Assembly (NCBI GenBank): GCA_947503265.1
Contig: CANNDC010000017.1
Coordinates: 1-64,000 of the forward strand
DNA: 64,000 bases
Direction of reading: 5' to 3'
Source: an uncultured Alteromonadaceae bacterium
Lineage (GTDB): Bacteria; Pseudomonadota; Gammaproteobacteria; Enterobacterales; Alteromonadaceae
The translations under genes and the position numbers were made by a program. Numbering within the stretch: the stretch's first letter is position 1; every line of letters starts with the position of its first letter. The notes under the pieces were generated by a model. That model did not search any database. It was not told the DNA's origin and worked only from the letters and a program-made list of their open reading frames with translations. This document shows positions 60,792 to 64,000 of the stretch, piece by piece.

Positions 60792-62966
60792 TTAGATAAA
60801 ATCTTGCGGGTCAATATCCACTGACCAACGGACTTTTCTGGCAAGAGGAAGGTTTTCAATAGATTTAATTTGTTTTGCGATAGCGTTGTTGATGTGCTGC
60901 CTGCTGGCAGACTGCAACAATAGCTGCATACGATAACGTCCCTGACGTTTTTCCATTAGTGCCGGAACAGGTCCTAAAATACGCACGCTGTTGTTGGTGA
61001 GCAAAGCAGATACTTCAGAGAGAAATTCAAAAGCTAAGCTCGCCTTTGTTGCTTCAGCGCGAAATAGCGCTTGATAGCTAAAAGGCGGTAGTTGTGCTTC
61101 TTTTCGTTCTAATAAAGCATAGCGCGCAAAATGGGCATAACCATTATTCACTAAATCTTGTAGTAAAGGGTGACCAGGTTGATGAGTTTGCAACCACATT
61201 TCACCAGGCTTGTCTGCTCGTCCTGCTCGACCTGAGAGTTGGGTGATGAGTTGAGCCAAGTGCTCCGCTGCGCGAAAATCCGCACTAAATAAAGCACCAT
61301 CGGCATCCAATATCACCACCAAAGTCACATTGGGAAAGTGGTGTCCTTTGGAGAGTATTTGTGTACCAATTAAAATCGAATGTTTGCCTTTATTAATATC
61401 GTCCAACAGGGCATTTAGCTTTGTTTTACCTCTGGCACTGTCGCTATCAATTCTGACACTACTATATTGAGGAAAGCTTTCGGACAAACTGATTTCTAGC
61501 TGCTCAGTTCCTACGCCTTGAGCGGAAATATCAAGGCTGGAGCAATAGCTACACGCTGACGGAATAGGTTTGGCGCCGCCGCAGTAGTGACATTGAATTT
61601 TGTTTAGGGATTTATGCAGTGTGTAGGCTTTATTGCAGCGCGTGCATTCTTCGACAAATCCACATTGATGACAAATCAAGGCAGGCGCATAGCCTCTGCG
61701 ATTAATAAAAATCATTACTTGACTGCCAGCTTGCAAATGGCTTTGCATACGATCCAACATGCCTTGAGCGATACCAGATTTTAAAGGTTGATTAGTAATA
61801 TCCATCAAATTCTGCTTTGCTTGAACGGCACTCCCAGCACGTTCAGTCAGTTCTAGATGTTGATACTTCCCTTTTAGCGCATTGTTTAACGTTTCTAGAC
61901 AAGGGGTCGCAGAGCCCAGTATCAAGGGAACTTTTTGATGTTTGGCTCTAATCACTGCTAGGTCTCTTGCGTTGTACTTAAGGCCATCCTGTTGTTTGTA
62001 TGATGCGTCGTGTTCCTCATCTACAATAATCATTCCTAGCCTTGGCATCGGCGTGAATATAGCCGAGCGAGTCCCTATCACTAAGGGCATTTCTGCAGAG
62101 CGACTTTTCTGCCAAACCGTCAAACGTTCATTGTCAGTAAGATTTGAGTGAAGTACTCCCACAGGCAATCCAAATCTTTTTTCAAACCGACCGACTGTTT
62201 GGGGTGTTAGTCCTATTTCAGGCACTAATATCAATACTTGTTGATTGCGTTTTAGTACAGCTTCAATCCCTTGTAAGTAGACTTCAGTTTTTCCGCTTCC
62301 CGTTACTCCTTCAATTAAGTAGGCGGTATACTGATCGAGTTTGTGGGTAATCGCTGTAATTGCCAACGACTGTTGAATATTCGGCAATGGTTTTTCAGCT
62401 AGTTCAATTTTAGTGTGCCAATCCGTGCGCGCTTGCTCTTCAACCTGAACCTTATTTGCTATTTTTTTCTCGATCAGCGCATTGATAACCGAATCGGTAA
62501 ACTGTTGTTTTAGACGAGAGACAGGCTGAGATCCTGCCAACAAAACTTCAAACAAGCTAATTTGCTTTTTGGCTCGCCCTAATAATTGATGTGCTTCACT
62601 TGCAACGCTATCAACTAAACTTAAATAGTCTATGGGCTTGGGAGTGCTGGAAACACCTTTTCGCAAAGCAACAGGCAATGCTGCTTGGTAAACTTCTCCA
62701 AGTGGGTGATGGTAATATTGACTGAGCCAATGACACAGATAACGCATTGTTGAATCTAGAACGGGTTCGGAATCCAACTCCTTAGTTATTGGTTTCAGCT
62801 TAGATAAATGATCAGAATGAGTCACTTTTCCTACGACAATACCGACTAGATTCCTTGCACCAAAGGGCACTAGGACGCGCACACCCTTATCTAGAGTGGT
62901 GTTTTCACTCAAATAATCGAAAACTTGGCGCATTGGAATAGGAAGCGCAACTTGATAAATGGTCAA
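60792..62966 (-). CDS. priA: primosomal protein N', replication restart helicase PriA
   Basis: A 724-residue 3'-5' helicase that reloads the replisome at broken forks. The DNA-binding N-domain (1-100) begins YQVALPIPMRQVFDYL; the ATPase has Walker A VTGSGKTEVYL and box DEEH (VDEEHDASY); two zinc sites follow (CHQCGFVEECTRC and CHYCGG ... CSYC), then GTEQLE and the helicase end. Translation appears to start at TTG, as no ATG lies nearby and the frame is closed upstream by stops. A short repeat lies just before it. Confidence 0.96.
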   Translation of the reverse strand: MTIYQVALPIPMRQVFDYLSENTTLDKGVRVLVPFGARNLVGIVVGKVTHSDHLSKLKPITKELDSEPVLDSTMRYLCHWLSQYYHHPLGEVYQAALPVALRKGVSSTPKPIDYLSLVDSVASEAHQLLGRAKKQISLFEVLLAGSQPVSRLKQQFTDSVINALIEKKIANKVQVEEQARTDWHTKIELAEKPLPNIQQSLAITAITHKLDQYTAYLIEGVTGSGKTEVYLQGIEAVLKRNQQVLILVPEIGLTPQTVGRFEKRFGLPVGVLHSNLTDNERLTVWQKSRSAEMPLVIGTRSAIFTPMPRLGMIIVDEEHDASYKQQDGLKYNARDLAVIRAKHQKVPLILGSATPCLETLNNALKGKYQHLELTERAGSAVQAKQNLMDITNQPLKSGIAQGMLDRMQSHLQAGSQVMIFINRRGYAPALICHQCGFVEECTRCNKAYTLHKSLNKIQCHYCGGAKPIPSACSYCSSLDISAQGVGTEQLEISLSESFPQYSSVRIDSDSARGKTKLNALLDDINKGKHSILIGTQILSKGHHFPNVTLVVILDADGALFSADFRAAEHLAQLITQLSGRAGRADKPGEMWLQTHQPGHPLLQDLVNNGYAHFARYALLERKEAQLPPFSYQALFRAEATKASLAFEFLSEVSALLTNNSVRILGPVPALMEKRQGRYRMQLLLQSASRQHINNAIAKQIKSIENLPLARKVRWSVDIDPQDFI

Positions 62967-62971
62967 ATCAA

Positions 62972-62989
62972 TAGGGCCTGTTGATCTTT
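62972..62989 (+). repeat. copy of 18-base word shared with 7951-7968
   Basis: TAGGGCCTGTTGATCTTT, differing at one base from the copy at 7951-7968. It lies within 25 bases upstream of the priA start. Confidence 0.5.
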
Positions 62990-63154
62990 ACTCGATGAAT
63001 TAGGTTCAAGACATGGTTAGCAAACACAGTATACTCAGCGCGATAAATAGAGGTTGGGTTCTATTCGGCGTCTATTTGTCGGCATATAGTAATAAACCGC
63101 TATTCAGAATAGTGTAAAAAGCGGATTAATTGTTTAATTTGTCAGCAATTTAAC

Positions 63155-63183
63155 TTGATCCTGAATCCCCTTTACATTAATAT
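63155..63183 (+). promoter_or_regulatory. probable sigma-70 promoter of rpmE
   Basis: TTGATC (-35), 17 bases, then TAATAT (-10), about 90 bases before the rpmE start. Confidence 0.45.
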
Positions 63184-63278
63184 GCGCGCCTCTTGGCGGC
63201 AAGCCGCTTTTTATATTTATTGCGTATGGTGTGCAACTCCGGGTTGTATAGCGATACGGCCCAGAAATGAGGTATCCC
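63184..63278 (+). promoter_or_regulatory. possible L31 autoregulatory mRNA leader
   Basis: A 95-base leader with GGCGGCAAGCCGCTTTTT near its start (a short GC hairpin followed by T) and a hairpin GCAAC/GTTGT just before the ribosome site. L31 is known to regulate its own mRNA in gammaproteobacteria; that this leader does so is inference. Confidence 0.35.
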
Positions 63279-63491
63279 ATGAAACAAGATATTCATCCTA
63301 CTTACGAAGAAATGACTGCTAGCTGTTCTTGTGGCAACAAAATCGTTGTTCGCTCTACACTAGGCAAAGACATTAACCTTGACGTTTGTTCTGCATGTCA
63401 CCCATTCTACACTGGTAAGCAACGTAATGTTGATACTGGCGGACGTGTTGATAAGTTCAAGAAACGTTTTGGTGCATTGGGCAAGAAATAA
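63279..63491 (+). CDS. rpmE: 50S ribosomal protein L31, zinc-binding form
   Basis: A 70-residue ribosomal protein. It is the zinc (C+) form, with C16, C18, C37 and C40 (SCSC and VCSAC). The first ATG in the frame is 63267, but 63279 follows a GAGGT ribosome site and gives the standard start MKQDIHP. Under zinc shortage bacteria swap such L31 for a Cys-less copy, which is not in the window. It ends in a strong terminator. Confidence 0.97.
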   Translation: MKQDIHPTYEEMTASCSCGNKIVVRSTLGKDINLDVCSACHPFYTGKQRNVDTGGRVDKFKKRFGALGKK

Positions 63492-63903
63492 GCCCATACC
63501 CCGAAAACTAAAAGGCGCTCATCGTGTTTCGATAGGCGCCTTTTTTATGCCTCACATCTTTGCATTTATGCATCAAGTTCAAATAACACAGCAGCCAGCG
63601 TTATCCCACTATAAATCAATTCACAGCGCAAAAATATCAATTATAGCTAGCGCTTATATGCCTTATAAGTAAGCCTATGTTACATTCTGCATCGTTAGCT
63701 ATAAAATCAGTATTTGAGCTCTTGGATCTTTGTTTTGATTGTCTGCAGTTTGTGTTTTGCAACAAGAACAATGTTCCGATCGAAGTTACCTTAGTTTTAA
63801 CAAAGCAAAAACTAAAAAGAAGAACTGGCCCAAATGTAGAATAAAAATAAATAGCAAACAAACAATAAAAATATAACCCTACAAATTAAGGACACAAAAA
63901 AAC
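63492..63903. other. intergenic region rpmE to maeB
   Basis: A 412-base region. It begins with the rpmE terminator; the rest is AT-rich and should carry the maeB promoter. No gene is supported. Confidence 0.4.
63510..63547 (+). terminator. Rho-independent terminator of rpmE
   Basis: AAAGGCGC pairs with GCGCCTTT, with ATCG/CGAT continuing the stem inside, then a six-T run. It starts 18 bases past the rpmE stop. Confidence 0.9.
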
Positions 63904-64000
63904 ATGTCAGACTTTAGGCAACAAGCCTTAGACTATCATGCTAAACCCGTTCCCGGAAAAATCAGCGTTGAGCTAACAAAACCCGCTGAGAGTGTGACTG
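63904..64000 (+). CDS. maeB: NADP-dependent malic enzyme, N-terminal fragment
   Basis: Only the first 32 residues lie in the window; the gene runs off the right edge. The start SDFRQQALDYHAKPVPGKI resembles the MaeB N-terminus (SALDFHEFPVPGKI in E. coli), including VPGKI and the following TKP. MaeB converts malate to pyruvate with NADP and carries a phosphotransacetylase-like C-terminal half, which cannot be checked here. AAGGA precedes the ATG at a rather long distance. Confidence 0.8.
   Translation, partial: MSDFRQQALDYHAKPVPGKISVELTKPAESVT

Larger units (their letters stand above)
62967..63278. other. divergent spacer priA-rpmE with rpmE promoter and leader
   Basis: A 312-base spacer. 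It includes the 18-base repeated word at 62972-62989, the rpmE promoter at 63155-63183 and the rpmE leader at 63184-63278. Confidence 0.5.

Noticed and set aside
63637..63861. 74-codon minus-strand frame before maeB
   Set aside because: Odd composition, no ribosome site, and it lies in the expected maeB promoter region.

Overview
The window looks like chromosome from a marine gammaproteobacterium of the Alteromonadales, probably Alteromonadaceae (Glaciecola, Paraglaciecola or Aliiglaciecola type). This rests on gene content and order: ubiE-ubiJ-ubiB beside tatABC-tatD and hemB, prlC divergent from gor, and hslVU, ftsN, priA, rpmE and the start of maeB in a row. A large TonB-dependent receptor, a GH16 glycanase lipoprotein and a PEP-CTERM protein fit the same group. 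The DNA is moderately AT-rich by eye. No rRNA, tRNA or CRISPR array was seen. Genus placement is inference.

Layout. 0-16.2 kb is an envelope and stress region: two DUF1328 mini-proteins, BON-domain proteins, an MscS channel, a sigma-54 activator, a universal stress protein, a lipase-like protein, a TonB receptor and a DUF2254 protein carrying a 12-copy hexamer repeat. At least six genes here have a GG-N10-GC (-24/-12) promoter-like motif, so the region may be one sigma-54 stress regulon including the activator itself. 16.4-27.5 kb is housekeeping: MFS transporter, hemB, a diguanylate cyclase, tatD, an exported protein, tatCBA, an outer-membrane-like protein, ubiB, ubiJ and ubiE. 27.9-32 kb is accessory: a Tag-like glycosylase, a lipoprotein plus peptidoglycan-hydrolase-like pair, a mini membrane protein, an IS3 transposase relic and a GH16 enzyme. 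32-38.6 kb holds prlC, gor, a DUF418 membrane protein and an amidohydrolase.

38.6-48.1 kb is a patchwork: a small secreted protein, an M20 peptidase relic, an FAD oxidoreductase, a winged-helix/TPR regulator, a decayed IS3-family element (43798-45031), an S9 peptidase and an MBL-fold hydrolase. 48.4-56.0 kb holds the most unusual locus: a PEP-CTERM protein, then an apparent operon of ECF sigma factor, anti-sigma factor, animal-type heme peroxidase, a protein of unknown family and a large exported TPR-CHAT protease. 56-64 kb returns to housekeeping: hslU and hslV (with a sigma-32-type promoter), a methyltransferase, an AraC regulator divergent from a SemiSWEET transporter, ftsN, priA, rpmE and the first 97 bases of maeB.

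The two candidate systems most worth attention are the sigma-54-like stress regulon at the left end and the ECF sigma / heme peroxidase / CHAT protease operon at 49.4-56.0 kb.
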